DNA of 64,000 bases from JAJDNS01 sp963578825 (lineage in GTDB: Bacteria; Acidobacteriota; Vicinamibacteria; Fen-336). The stretch spans positions 1 through 64,000 of the forward strand of contig CAUZDW010000020.1 of assembly GCA_963578825.1 (NCBI GenBank), read 5' to 3'. Every line of letters starts with the position of its first letter. The stretch's first letter is position 1. Position numbers and translations under genes: made by a program. The notes beneath the pieces are model-generated. The model searched no databases and had not been told where the DNA came from. It was given only the letters and a program-made list of their open reading frames with translations. Positions 8,507-16,767 of this stretch are shown one piece after another.

Positions 8507-9562
8507 ATGACCGGCATGGGATGGTTTCGCAAAGACTTCCGCCTCACCGGCTGCGCCGCCTCCGGCGGCTGAGCTGCCAAGACAGGTCCGGAGGACCTGC
8601 GAGAGATGGTCGCGCCGCTGGTCGAGCTGGCCGGCGCCGACGAGAGAATCCTGGTCGGCCCGGAAACGGGCGACGACGCGGGTGTGTTCCGCTTCGAAGG
8701 GACGTCGTTGATCGCCACGGTCGATTTCATCACGCCGGTCTGCGACGACCCGGTCCGTTTCGGCCGTGTCGCGGCGGCAAACTCGATCTCCGATGTCTGG
8801 GCCATGGGCGGCCGTCCGTTGTTCGCCTTGAACTTGTGCTGCTTTCCAAAAAAGATCCCGCATGACGCCGTGAGCGGGATCCTCGAGGGCGGTGCAAGGG
8901 CGCTGCGCGAGTCGGAGACCGCACTCCTCGGGGGACACACCGTCGAGGACGACGAGCTCAAGTTCGGCCTGGCGGTCGTCGGGCAGGCCGATCCCGATCG
9001 GTTGATGACCAACGCGGCGGCGCGGCCGGGCCAGCGACTGATCCTGACCAAGCCGGTGGGCACCGGCGTGATGATCAACGCGTTCAAGCTGGACAAGCTC
9101 GACGCGGCGGGTCTCGAGCCGGCGTTGGTCGAAATGGCACGGCTCAACGCTTCGGCGTCCAGGCTGGCCGTCGACCACGGCGTCCGCGGCGCCACCGACA
9201 TCACCGGGTTCGGCCTGGCGGGTCACGCCCTGAACGTTGCTCGCTCTTCCGACGTCGGCATCCGCATCGACTTCGACCGCATCCCGACCTACGAAGCGTT
9301 CGCCAGGCTCGTGGCCGGCGGCATGTCCACGGGCTCGACCAAAGCGAACGGCCACAACGTCGAGGGACATCTCGAGGACCGCAAGGGCCTGGACCGGGTC
9401 CAGCGTGAGCTGATGTTCGATCCCCAGACCTCGGGGGGCCTGTTTCTCGCCGTCCCACCGGACAAGGCCGAGCCCCTGCTCACGGCGTTGCTCGACGCCG
9501 GGCACCGCGCGGCCGAGATCGGCGATGTCGTCGACGGGCCCCCGCGCGTCATTGTGGACTAG
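8507..9562 (+). CDS. selD: Selenide, water dikinase SelD containing selenocysteine (in-frame UGA)
   Basis: SelD makes selenophosphate from selenide and ATP for selenocysteine and selenouridine synthesis. Starting at the ATG at 8507 the frame gives 351 residues if the UGA at 8570-8572 (codon 22) is read as selenocysteine. The surrounding residues are SGG-Sec-AAK: the selenocysteine aligns with catalytic Cys17 of E. coli SelD, and Lys25 aligns with its essential Lys20. The body is canonical: GDDAGVF, AANSISDVWAMGG, GGHTVEDDELKFG, TKPVGTGV, GATDITGFGLAGH and DPQTSGGL. Starting only after the UGA (ATG at 8606) would remove the catalytic residue and the lysine while leaving the rest intact, so decoding is far more likely than truncation. 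A stem-loop directly follows the UGA. The ATG at 8516 is an alternative start; AAGGAG at 8499-8504 serves either. Confidence 0.92.
8570..8600 (+). promoter_or_regulatory. Candidate bacterial SECIS element with the Sec UGA
   Basis: The UGA (8570-8572) is followed after ten bases by a perfect 7-bp stem, CAGGTCC (8583-8589) pairing with GGACCTG (8593-8599), around a GGA loop. Bacterial SECIS hairpins sit immediately 3' of the UGA inside the coding frame, with a small apical loop carrying G, where SelB binds; the apical loop here starts 17 bases after the UGA. Position, stem strength and loop G all fit, although the real loop may open to five or seven bases. Confidence 0.75.
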
Positions 9563-9568
9563 TTCAAG

Positions 9569-10483
9569 CTAGGCATCGCGCACGACGCGGCGGGCGACGA
9601 CGGAGACCAGATCTCCGATCAGCACGATGACCACGGCGATCCCCACGAGAAGAATCATCGTGTCGTAGTGGTTGCGCGCACGGGCGTCCTGGATCCAGTA
9701 GCCCAGTGAGACGATGCCGAGCATGCCCAGCACGGTGGCCTCGCGCACACAGGTTTCCCACCGGTAGAAGAAGAACAGCAGGCAGCGGGACATCGCCGCC
9801 GGGTGGATCGCGGCAACGACGATCTGCCGGCGAGTGGCGCCCAGACCGCGCAGCGCCGCGAGCGGGCGGCCATCCAGGTTCTCCACCACCTCGCCGCCGA
9901 GCTTGCCCAGGATTCCGGCGTTGTGGATGGCCAGCGCCAACACCGCCGGCCAGGCGGTGGGTCCGATCATCGAGATCAACAGGAACGCCCAGACGTACTC
10001 CGGAATGGACCGGAGGAAGATCAGCAGCACGCGGGTGAGGGACACGACTCCGGCCCAGGCCGCCCGGACGGCTCGGCTCGGCGGGCGGGCGTCCTCAAGA
10101 AAAGCCTCGGGCGTGGTGATGTTCCGCGCCGCCGGCACCGAGAGCATCACGCCGACGAGACCGGCCAGGCAGATCGCCACTACGGCGATGGCCAGGGTGA
10201 TCACCGCCGCTTCGAGGCCCCGGTCCGAGAGGAGACCCACCACCCACTCCCCCGCGGTTCGCAGATCGAACCGGTCCCGCAACGGATAGGGAACCAGCTC
10301 TCCCAGGAAACGCCGAACGTTGCCCATGCGCCGTTCGTCGAGGAGGTCGAGACGGAAGCCCCCGGCGAGCCAGCAGTAGACCGTCAGCGCTGCCAGCACC
10401 CAGGTACTGAAACGCACGAACCGGCGCCGCGAGCGTCCGCGCCACAATTGTCGAATCCGCAGCTCGCGCTCAGCCGGAGTCAT
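9569..10483 (-). CDS. phnE: Phosphonate-type ABC transporter permease (second), selenium-linked
   Basis: A 304-residue inner-membrane permease with about six hydrophobic segments. The EAA-type loop that contacts the ATPase is GRPLAALRGLGATRRQIV, and the C-terminal GIVSLGYWIQDARARNHYD is typical of PhnE-family permeases. The start is the ATG at 10483, which overlaps the TGA of the upstream permease (ATGA), so the two are translationally coupled and probably form a heterodimeric pore. The frame is open further upstream but would run antisense-like through the neighbour. It is the last gene of a five-gene minus-strand operon that ends six bases from the stop of selD. The operon partner with a selenium-linked binding-protein type argues for a selenium oxyanion rather than phosphonate substrate; that is inference. 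Confidence 0.85.
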   Translation of the reverse strand: MTPAERELRIRQLWRGRSRRRFVRFSTWVLAALTVYCWLAGGFRLDLLDERRMGNVRRFLGELVPYPLRDRFDLRTAGEWVVGLLSDRGLEAAVITLAIAVVAICLAGLVGVMLSVPAARNITTPEAFLEDARPPSRAVRAAWAGVVSLTRVLLIFLRSIPEYVWAFLLISMIGPTAWPAVLALAIHNAGILGKLGGEVVENLDGRPLAALRGLGATRRQIVVAAIHPAAMSRCLLFFFYRWETCVREATVLGMLGIVSLGYWIQDARARNHYDTMILLVGIAVVIVLIGDLVSVVARRVVRDA

Positions 10484-11334
10484 GCGGCGAAGCTCCGCCG
10501 GAAGGAGCCGCTCCACCAGTCGACGGCGGCGACCAGCAGGAACATCGCGTAGATGTAGGTCCAGACCTCTCCATAGTGCAGGTTCTCGAACGACGCGGCG
10601 ATGTAGTACCCCAGTGTCGGATAGCCGAAGAACCCGAGGATCGCGGAGGATCGCAGCGCACACTCGAAGCGGTAAAACGCGTAGGCGGCCATGTCCGAGT
10701 GGGCCCGGGGCAGGACGCCGAAGAGGATGGCCTGGAATCGCGACGCTCCGGCTGCGCGAAGCGCCGCGCCGGAGTCCCGCGGCGCTTCGTCCAGCAGCTC
10801 CGAGAGCACCTTGGCGAAGGTCCCGCCAAAGGGTATGGCGATGGCGATCACCGCCGTCAGGTTGCTCGCACCGAGGGCGGCGAGGAACAGGACCGCCCAC
10901 AACAGCTCGTGGATCGAGCGCATGACCGCGGCCAGCATGCGAGAGGCCCCGTAGATCAGCGGCGCCACCGTGCGGCGCAGGAGACGCCCGGCCCGGCTCT
11001 CGGCCGCGGCCGGATCGGCCTCCCACCAGATCGTCGACGAGAGAAAGCCCAGGGGCAGACCAATGAGCAGCGCCAGGCTGACCGCCGCCCCGGCGAAGAT
11101 CAGCGTCTGGCGCGCGGCGGCCAGGGCCTTGACCAGCAGCGGCGAGGCGCCAGGCACGACCGTCGTCGACTCGTAGGTCAGCGCGGGAGACAGCGCACGA
11201 GCGAAGAACTCACGGGCGACCTGCATCCCCCCGGCATTGGGCAGGATGTCCCTCGGATCGAGATCGATCCTCCAGCCCGCCCAGAGGCCGGCGACGGCGA
11301 TGGACAGCAGGACCCACCCGCGGCGGCCGATCAC
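10480..11334 (-). CDS. phnE: Phosphonate-type ABC transporter permease (first), selenium-linked
   Basis: A 284-residue PhnE-family inner-membrane permease. Hydrophobic segments are interspersed with the coupling-loop sequence ALRAAGASRFQAILFGVLPR and the C-terminal ILGFFGYPTLGYYIAASFE. There is no ATG at the right place: GTG at 11334 or the adjacent TTG at 11337 must start translation, eight or so bases after the ATPase stop. The stop overlaps the start of the second permease. Paralogy with that permease suggests an ancient duplication within the operon, as in other two-permease PhnE systems. Confidence 0.82.
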   Translation of the reverse strand: MIGRRGWVLLSIAVAGLWAGWRIDLDPRDILPNAGGMQVAREFFARALSPALTYESTTVVPGASPLLVKALAAARQTLIFAGAAVSLALLIGLPLGFLSSTIWWEADPAAAESRAGRLLRRTVAPLIYGASRMLAAVMRSIHELLWAVLFLAALGASNLTAVIAIAIPFGGTFAKVLSELLDEAPRDSGAALRAAGASRFQAILFGVLPRAHSDMAAYAFYRFECALRSSAILGFFGYPTLGYYIAASFENLHYGEVWTYIYAMFLLVAAVDWWSGSFRRSFAA

Positions 11335-11342
11335 CAAGAGCC

Positions 11343-12140
11343 CTATCCCGCCTCGTGGCCGACGTCGCCGAGCATCTCGTGCGCCTCCAGATCGTAGAGC
11401 TCGTCGAAGACCCGCTGCGGCAGCTGATCGGGCGAGCGATCGAACTGAACCGCCCCCCGCCTCAACCCCACCAGGCGGGGGAAGAACTCCCGGGCCAGCG
11501 CCACGTCGTGGAGACTGGCCAACAGCGTCAGCCCGCGCTCCTTCGCGACGTTCCGGAGCAGCGCGATCAGGTTCCGAGCGCGGGCGGGATCCACGCTGGA
11601 CACCGGCTCGTCGGCCAGCAGGGCCCCGGGGTCCTGGAAGAGCGCCCGGGCAACGGCGACCCGCTGCTGCTGGCCTCCGGAGAGCCGATCGGTTCGCTCG
11701 TAGAGCATGTCCCCGATCCCCACACGTTGGAGGATCTCGTGGGCCTGCAGCACGTCCTTGCGCGGCGGGAAGAACATTGCACGGAGCGAGGCCGGGAAGG
11801 ACTGGCGCCCCAGCCGACCGGCGAGAACGTTCTTGACCACGCGGACGTTGGGCACCAGACCGAGATGCTGATGGATGAACCCCATGCACGCTCGGGTCTC
11901 GCGCAACTCGTCGGGCGACAACGTGTGCAGGGGCCGGCCGTCGATGGCGACGGTCCCGCTGCTCGGCCTCAGACTTCCGGATAGGACCCTGAGCAGGCTG
12001 GTTTTGCCGGCGCCGCTGGGCCCGATGAAGGCCACAGCCTCACCGGGCTCGATGCGCAGGTCGAGCTTCTTCAGCGCGGGCCCCCGGCCGTAGTCGACCG
12101 ATACGCCCTTCAACGTGAAGCTCCTGGCGCCGCAGCTCAT
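11343..12140 (-). CDS. phnC: ABC transporter ATPase, PhnC type, selenium-linked
   Basis: A 265-residue cytoplasmic ATPase that powers the two PhnE-type permeases. Walker A is GPSGAGKTS (~40-48), the Q-loop lies in MGFIHQHLGL, the ABC signature is LSGGQQQRVAVARAL (~155), Walker B is ALLADEP, and the switch histidine is in ASLHDVALA. Closest in style to PhnC of phosphonate and phosphite importers. It is separated by four bases from the binding-protein gene upstream and by about eight from the permease downstream, so it is clearly in one operon. Confidence 0.9.
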   Translation of the reverse strand: MSCGARSFTLKGVSVDYGRGPALKKLDLRIEPGEAVAFIGPSGAGKTSLLRVLSGSLRPSSGTVAIDGRPLHTLSPDELRETRACMGFIHQHLGLVPNVRVVKNVLAGRLGRQSFPASLRAMFFPPRKDVLQAHEILQRVGIGDMLYERTDRLSGGQQQRVAVARALFQDPGALLADEPVSSVDPARARNLIALLRNVAKERGLTLLASLHDVALAREFFPRLVGLRRGAVQFDRSPDQLPQRVFDELYDLEAHEMLGDVGHEAG

Positions 12141-12144
12141 GGGC

Positions 12145-13032
12145 TCAGCGGAGCATCCCGAGCTCCACGGCGACCTGGCGGATCGACTCGAAGTCCTCGT
12201 TGGAGGCCTCGATCAATCGCACCCTCGGAAGGGCCGAGAGCAGGGCGGGATCGTCGATGGACACCAGCGTCGCCTGCAGTCGGGAGACGAACCCGTCGCC
12301 GAAGGTCCCCTCCAGGCGCGGATGTGCCGTCCAGCTGTAGTCGGCGAAAGCCGGCGTCTTCCAGATCACTCGGGCGACGTCGGGATCGGTCTTCCCCTCC
12401 GCCACACGCCTGTCGTAGACCTTGTAGTTCAGCACGCCGGCCTCGTACCGCCCGGATTCGACCAGCTCGGCCGTCTTGTCGTGACTGCCCGAGAACCCGA
12501 CGGTGCGGCCGAAGAACTCCTCGGGCGAGAGACCGGTGCTCTGACGAATGAAGTACTCCGGCATCAGACGACCGGAGGTCGAGCTTCTCGAGCCGAACGT
12601 GAAGCTGAGCCCCCCGATGTCCCTGGGAAACTCGTCGGATCGCTGCAGGCCGGTGTCGGCATGGGCGATGAAGTAGGAGAAGTACCGCGGGTCCGTCTCT
12701 CCCTGAGCGATGGCACGGGCGCCGGGCACCGCCTGGCGCGCCTGCGCCCCGGTCAGACCGCCGAACCAGGCCAGCATCACGTCGGCGTTCTTGAACAGCT
12801 CCACCGACGCCTGGTAGTCCCTGACCGGAACGTACTCCACCGGAACGCCGAGACGCCGACTCAGGAACGCGACCAGGGGTTGGAACTTCTCCTGGAGCTC
12901 GGTGGTGTTCTGGTCGGGCACCGCGGTGAAGGCCAACACCCGCGTTCCCGAAGACGGGGCGTCGCCTCCGCAGCCGTGAACAAGAAGGCCGAGGCACGCG
13001 ACGGTGGCACACCGCAGGGGTGTCACACGCAT
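12145..13032 (-). CDS. phnD: Periplasmic substrate-binding lipoprotein, PhnD superfamily, putative selenate/selenium ABC transporter
   Basis: A 295-residue exported binding protein. The signal ends in a lipobox (GLLVHGCGG), so it is probably anchored as a lipoprotein. The mature part is a PhnD-like periplasmic-binding fold with FTAVPDQNTTELQEKF near the start, ADVMLAWFGGLTGAQ (~85-100), FGSRSSTSGRLMP in the ligand region (~155) and a C-terminal hinge. The PDQN...ELQEKF and AWFGGLTGAQAR features match the subgroup annotated as 'putative selenate ABC transporter substrate-binding protein', recognised for genes lying near selD. Here the operon does converge on selD. Substrate identity remains inferred: phosphonate or phosphite is the alternative. 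Confidence 0.82.
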   Translation of the reverse strand: MRVTPLRCATVACLGLLVHGCGGDAPSSGTRVLAFTAVPDQNTTELQEKFQPLVAFLSRRLGVPVEYVPVRDYQASVELFKNADVMLAWFGGLTGAQARQAVPGARAIAQGETDPRYFSYFIAHADTGLQRSDEFPRDIGGLSFTFGSRSSTSGRLMPEYFIRQSTGLSPEEFFGRTVGFSGSHDKTAELVESGRYEAGVLNYKVYDRRVAEGKTDPDVARVIWKTPAFADYSWTAHPRLEGTFGDGFVSRLQATLVSIDDPALLSALPRVRLIEASNEDFESIRQVAVELGMLR

Positions 13033-13066
13033 GATCGTTGGTCTCGCACCCGGGCGTGCAGAGACA

Positions 13067-14437
13067 TCAGAGGGGCTTCAGGTCGCCCAGCATCGTCGGG
13101 ATGAGCTCCGAGACCGTCGGGTGGATGTGCACCGCCCTCTGGATGACGGTGTAGGGCTGCCGGGTGTACATGACGTCCAGGATGGAGTGGACCACCTCGT
13201 CGCCTTCGATCCCGAGGATCGAGGCGCCCAGGATCTGCTTCGACTCCGCATCCACGAGGATCTTCATGAAGCCCTGGGTCTCCCCCTTCTCCTTGGCCCG
13301 GCTGATCCGCTTCATGGCGCGGGTGGCCATGAGGGCCTTGCGGCCCGACTTGCGGACCTGGGCCTCGGTGAGACCCACCCGCCCCAGAGCGGGATCGATG
13401 AAGAGCCCATACGTCACGATCCGATCGCTGACACGGCGCGGATCGTCGTCCAGAAGGTTGGCGGCCACGATCTCGAAGTCGTTGTAGGCCGTGTGGGTGA
13501 ACGCACCCTTGCCATTGCAATCCCCGAGAGCCCAGATCCCGTCGACGTCCGTCTTCAACTCGTCGTCGACCCGGACGTAGCCCCGCTCGTCGACCTCCAC
13601 CCCGGCCTTGTCGAGGCCCAGATCGTCGGTGTTGGGCTTTCGTCCCACAGCGAGCAGGAGATGGGAGCCGTCGACCTCTTTGTCGCCCGTCTCGCAGTCG
13701 ACCTGGAGTCGGACGCCCTTCCCTCTCGCCTCTCCTCGGATGCAGTCCGCGTTGAGACGGACGTTGATGCCCTCGTTCTCCAGAATCTCCGTGACCGCCT
13801 GGGAGACGTCCTCGTCCTCGCGATAGATGATCCGGGGTCCCTTCTCGATGATCGTGACCTTGCTGCCGAAGCGGCGATACATCTGCCCGAACTCGAGACC
13901 GATGTAGCTTCCGCCGACGATGACGAGGTGCTCCGGAAGGAAATCGACATCCATCATCCCGGAGTTCGTCAAGACGTCCACGCCCTCGAAGCCCGGCGGG
14001 ATGAAGGCGCGCCCTCCGACATTGATGAAGATCCGCTCACCCTCGAGCAGGTCGTCTCCCACCCGGAGCTGCCGCGGGCCCTCGAACCGGGCGTGGCCTT
14101 CGTAGACGGTGGCGTTCTCCATTCCCTTGAGCCACTTCTCGACGCCACGATTCGACGCGCCAGCCAGCTCGTCCTTTCGGGCCTTCACCTTCTTCATGTC
14201 GACGGTGACGGAGCCGTCCAGCATCACCCCGTACTCGGCAGCGCGACGGGCGAGGTGGGCCGTCCGGGCGCTCGCGACGAGGGTCTTGGTGGGGATACAG
14301 CCGGTGTTGACGCAGGTCCCGCCAAAGCGGCCGCGTTCGACGAGGGCCACCTTCATCCCCGACCCGGCGAGCCGCCCGGCCAGAGCCGGTCCGGCCTGAC
14401 CCGTCCCCACAATGATCGCGTCGTACTTCGTAGCCAT
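13067..14437 (-). CDS. FAD-dependent pyridine nucleotide-disulfide oxidoreductase (mercuric reductase-like)
   Basis: A 456-residue cytoplasmic flavoenzyme of the dithiol-disulfide oxidoreductase class. It shows the N-terminal FAD-binding GTGQAGPALAGRLA (~12), the redox-active pair GGTCVNTGCIPTKT (~40-53), the NAD(P)H-binding GGSYIGLEFGQMYRRFG (~175), the FAD-contacting WALGDCNGKGAFTH (~305) and the dimer-interface HIHPTVSELIPT with the catalytic His-Glu type motif near the C terminus. It lacks the N-terminal heavy-metal domain and C-terminal Cys pair of true MerA, so mercury reduction is doubtful. It is the first gene of the selenium-type transporter operon (34 bases before the binding protein), which makes a role in reducing a selenium intermediate or maintaining low-molecular thiols an attractive but untested idea. 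Confidence 0.85.
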   Translation of the reverse strand: MATKYDAIIVGTGQAGPALAGRLAGSGMKVALVERGRFGGTCVNTGCIPTKTLVASARTAHLARRAAEYGVMLDGSVTVDMKKVKARKDELAGASNRGVEKWLKGMENATVYEGHARFEGPRQLRVGDDLLEGERIFINVGGRAFIPPGFEGVDVLTNSGMMDVDFLPEHLVIVGGSYIGLEFGQMYRRFGSKVTIIEKGPRIIYREDEDVSQAVTEILENEGINVRLNADCIRGEARGKGVRLQVDCETGDKEVDGSHLLLAVGRKPNTDDLGLDKAGVEVDERGYVRVDDELKTDVDGIWALGDCNGKGAFTHTAYNDFEIVAANLLDDDPRRVSDRIVTYGLFIDPALGRVGLTEAQVRKSGRKALMATRAMKRISRAKEKGETQGFMKILVDAESKQILGASILGIEGDEVVHSILDVMYTRQPYTVIQRAVHIHPTVSELIPTMLGDLKPL

Positions 14438-14575
14438 GGCGCGCTGGCCTCCCTCACTGGTCCCGTGTTGCGTTCGGTCCTTCGACTATACATCCGCCCG
14501 AGGAACTCGTCGTAGACTGGGACGAGGCGAGGAATGAGGCGTGCCGAGCACGCGCCGCGCGAAGGGGGAGCGCCA

Positions 14576-14830
14576 ATGACGAATGAGAGCACGCCGGTCT
14601 GGGAGCGCGGGGCTCCCTGGGTTGGTCAGACCGCGGAGCGGTCTCGACTCGTCGAGTCGAAAGACATCCGCCTCTTCACCGAGATCAGCGGGGATCGCAA
14701 CCTGCTCCACTACGACGAGGCCGCAGCGGCGGCGTCACGCTTCGGTGAGATCGTGGTGCAGGGTGGCATCACGAGCGCGATCCTGAACGCGGTCGTGGCC
14801 GAGCGTCGTTCCTGGGTCGATCCATGCTGA
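14576..14830 (+). pseudogene. MaoC-like (R)-enoyl-CoA hydratase, 3'-truncated
   Basis: An intact-looking start (GGGGGAG ribosome site before the ATG) leads into the N-terminal half of a MaoC hot-dog dehydratase, including the catalytic Asp-His segment EISGDRNLLHYD and QGGITSAILNAVVAE. Homology stops abruptly near 14803, where the C-terminal half should follow; ten unrelated residues precede a stop. The neighbouring opposite-strand DUF4331 gene is also cut at the same place, so a deletion or chimeric join removed both 3' ends. The remaining 84 residues are unlikely to fold into a working enzyme. Confidence 0.75.
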
Positions 14831-15839
14831 AGCGGTCCTTGGAGCCGATGCCGATGATGAGCTCGTTGATGAGCGGATTGCCCACTCGCTGCACTTGACG
14901 CCATCCCCCGAGGTCCTTCTCTGGACGAGGCGAACGGCGGATCGTGACGCGGCGACGCGAAGTCGTGCCCCAGACGCCGATGGTTGCCGCGGAGGCGTCC
15001 GCACTCTCCACCCGCCCGGTGCGGATCAGCCACTCGATGGGCACCTCGATGGCAATGGAGTTCACGGCGTAGCCGGACACCATGTCGCTGGCGAAGTTCT
15101 GGTCGGCCGCGTCTTCGGCGTCGGTGAGGACCCCGGGAACGCCGCTTCCCAACGTTCGGAAGTTGGCGGTATCGAAGGCGGCACCAAGATCAATCCAGAA
15201 CGCGTCGTCGGTCGTGCCGGCAAAGACCGAGAAGCCGTCGTTCAGCCCATAGGTGCCCTGCTCAAACAGCGCCTCGTAGTCCATCGTTCGCGGACCGGCG
15301 TTGCCTGGAACCACGAAAAACGGCGAACCGTCGCTGTTCTTGAGCCGAGTCCTCTTGGATCCCCTGATCATCGTGACGGTGTAGGTCTGACGCAGGTTGA
15401 GACCAGGGTTCTGGAAGTCCTCGATCCGGGGTGGAACGCCCGGTGCCTGCACACCATTGGCCGTGAAGCCGGCGGCGGCCGTGTAGACCGACGGGAGCTG
15501 AAACTCGGTCTTGAATCGGAACTGGAATCTCACGTCCGCTCTGGCGTCTCGGTCGTTGTCTATTCTGATCTCGTAGAGGACCCCAGGATCGAACGGAAAC
15601 AAGGTGGGCCCGTTCGCGGGCTCGAGCAAGGGATCGACCGAGAGGATCATCGTGACGTGGGAGGGCGGCATCCCCGGTGGCTGATCTTCGTCGTAGCTGA
15701 CGAAGGCATAAAGGTCGGTGATGTCCGCCTTGTGGTCCAGGGCCGTAATGGGCGCCTCGCGATGGTTGGACGAATAGCCCGGCGCTGTGGCAACCAACAT
15801 TAGAACGATCAGGCACACGAATCGCTGGATCTGATGCAT
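14769..15839 (-). pseudogene. DUF4331 secreted protein, 3'-truncated
   Basis: Codes for a signal peptide (FVCLIVLMLVATAPGYSS) and most of a DUF4331 domain, a family of exported proteins of unknown function. Typical pieces are SNHREAPITALDHKADITDLYAFVS at the mature N terminus (first 20 residues diagnostic), DPLLEPANGPTLFPFDPGVL, and VGNPLINELIIGIGSKDRF near residue 325. In relatives the domain continues well beyond this last motif; here it runs into low-complexity Arg/Pro/Ser residues antisense to the maoC fragment and ends at 14769. The join lies at about 14804-14820. The 5' end looks normal. Confidence 0.75.
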
Positions 15840-16005
15840 GGGTCACCTCTGGTTTACCGGCAATCGCTGGAGCTTGAACTGACGTCTCGCAGCTAATACG
15901 AGAGGTGGCGTCGATTTGGATGACTGCGCGGAGAACACAAATGCCGTGGATCAGCCAACGACACGACACGCGGTGAGTCCACCGAACAGCCTGTTGGGAA
16001 GAGAT

Positions 16006-16767
16006 TCAGGAGCCGAGCAAGACCATCGGACCGGTCGGCTGTGGAACGCCGCCCGCGGGCTCCACGGTCACGGCCACCGTGATCGCGCCCTCGAGGGCAG
16101 GGATGCGCTCACCATCGAGGCGGGCCGTTCCGTTGGGCTCGACTCCGAAGACGCCCGCACTGACAGGAACTCCATCCACGATGAGCCACAGCTGATACGT
16201 GCTGCCGGGGGGAAGAGGCGGCAGGTTGTGCACGTAGAGGAAGAGGCGCCGGTTGTCGGGATCTATGAATGCCTTCGCCACCGCGCCGCTGGCCGAACCC
16301 TGGCCCGCCAGAGCGACCGTCTGTGTTCGCGGCGCCGTCAAGGCGTCGACGGCGTCTTGGAGCACGGAGAACCGCGTCTCCACCTCTTGTCGGGCTTGCT
16401 GCTCCTCGTCCAGACTCTGGCGGAGAGAGTAGGCGTGAAGGCCGAGGCCGAGAGCGGCGAGCAGGCTCGCTGCGGCAGCGAGGGGAATCCAGATTCTCGA
16501 ACGGGGTTTGGAGGCTCGCTCATGCTCCGAGGAGCCCCGATCCTGACGAACGCGCTCGAACAGCTTCGCCCGAACCTCCTTCGAAGGGCGTACCGGGTCG
16601 AGGACGAGTACCAGGGCGTCCGTCACCGATCGGGCCTCGCGCAGAGCCGTCTGGCACTCGTCGCAGCCCGAGGCGAGGTGGGACTCGAATCGCTCCCTTT
16701 CCTCCTTATCGAGCACTTCGAGAGCGTAGAGGGACGCCGAGTCCAGAAGGTCCTGATGCCTCGTCAC
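16006..16767 (-). CDS. Anti-sigma-K factor RskA family protein
   Basis: A 253-residue single-pass membrane regulator. Residues 1-90 form the cytoplasmic anti-sigma domain with a zinc-binding-like HLASGCDEC motif. One membrane helix follows (~95-115, IWIPLAAAASLLAALGLGL), then a periplasmic RskA domain with YQLWLIVDGVPVSAGVFGV. It should hold the ECF sigma factor encoded just upstream inactive until regulated proteolysis. Translation starts at a GTG overlapping the sigma gene's TGA by the GTGA arrangement, so the two are coupled and made in matching amounts. Confidence 0.88.
   Translation of the reverse strand: MTRHQDLLDSASLYALEVLDKEERERFESHLASGCDECQTALREARSVTDALVLVLDPVRPSKEVRAKLFERVRQDRGSSEHERASKPRSRIWIPLAAAASLLAALGLGLHAYSLRQSLDEEQQARQEVETRFSVLQDAVDALTAPRTQTVALAGQGSASGAVAKAFIDPDNRRLFLYVHNLPPLPPGSTYQLWLIVDGVPVSAGVFGVEPNGTARLDGERIPALEGAITVAVTVEPAGGVPQPTGPMVLLGS

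Noticed and set aside
8606..9562. SelD starting at the ATG at 8606
   Set aside because: It would lack the catalytic residue and lysine. The preceding codons, including the UGA, match SelD.
9569..13032. Phosphonate utilisation operon (phnCDE with C-P lyase)
   Set aside because: No phnG-M or ptx genes are present, the binding protein resembles the selenium-linked subgroup and the operon converges on selD. Phosphonate import is kept as an alternative only.
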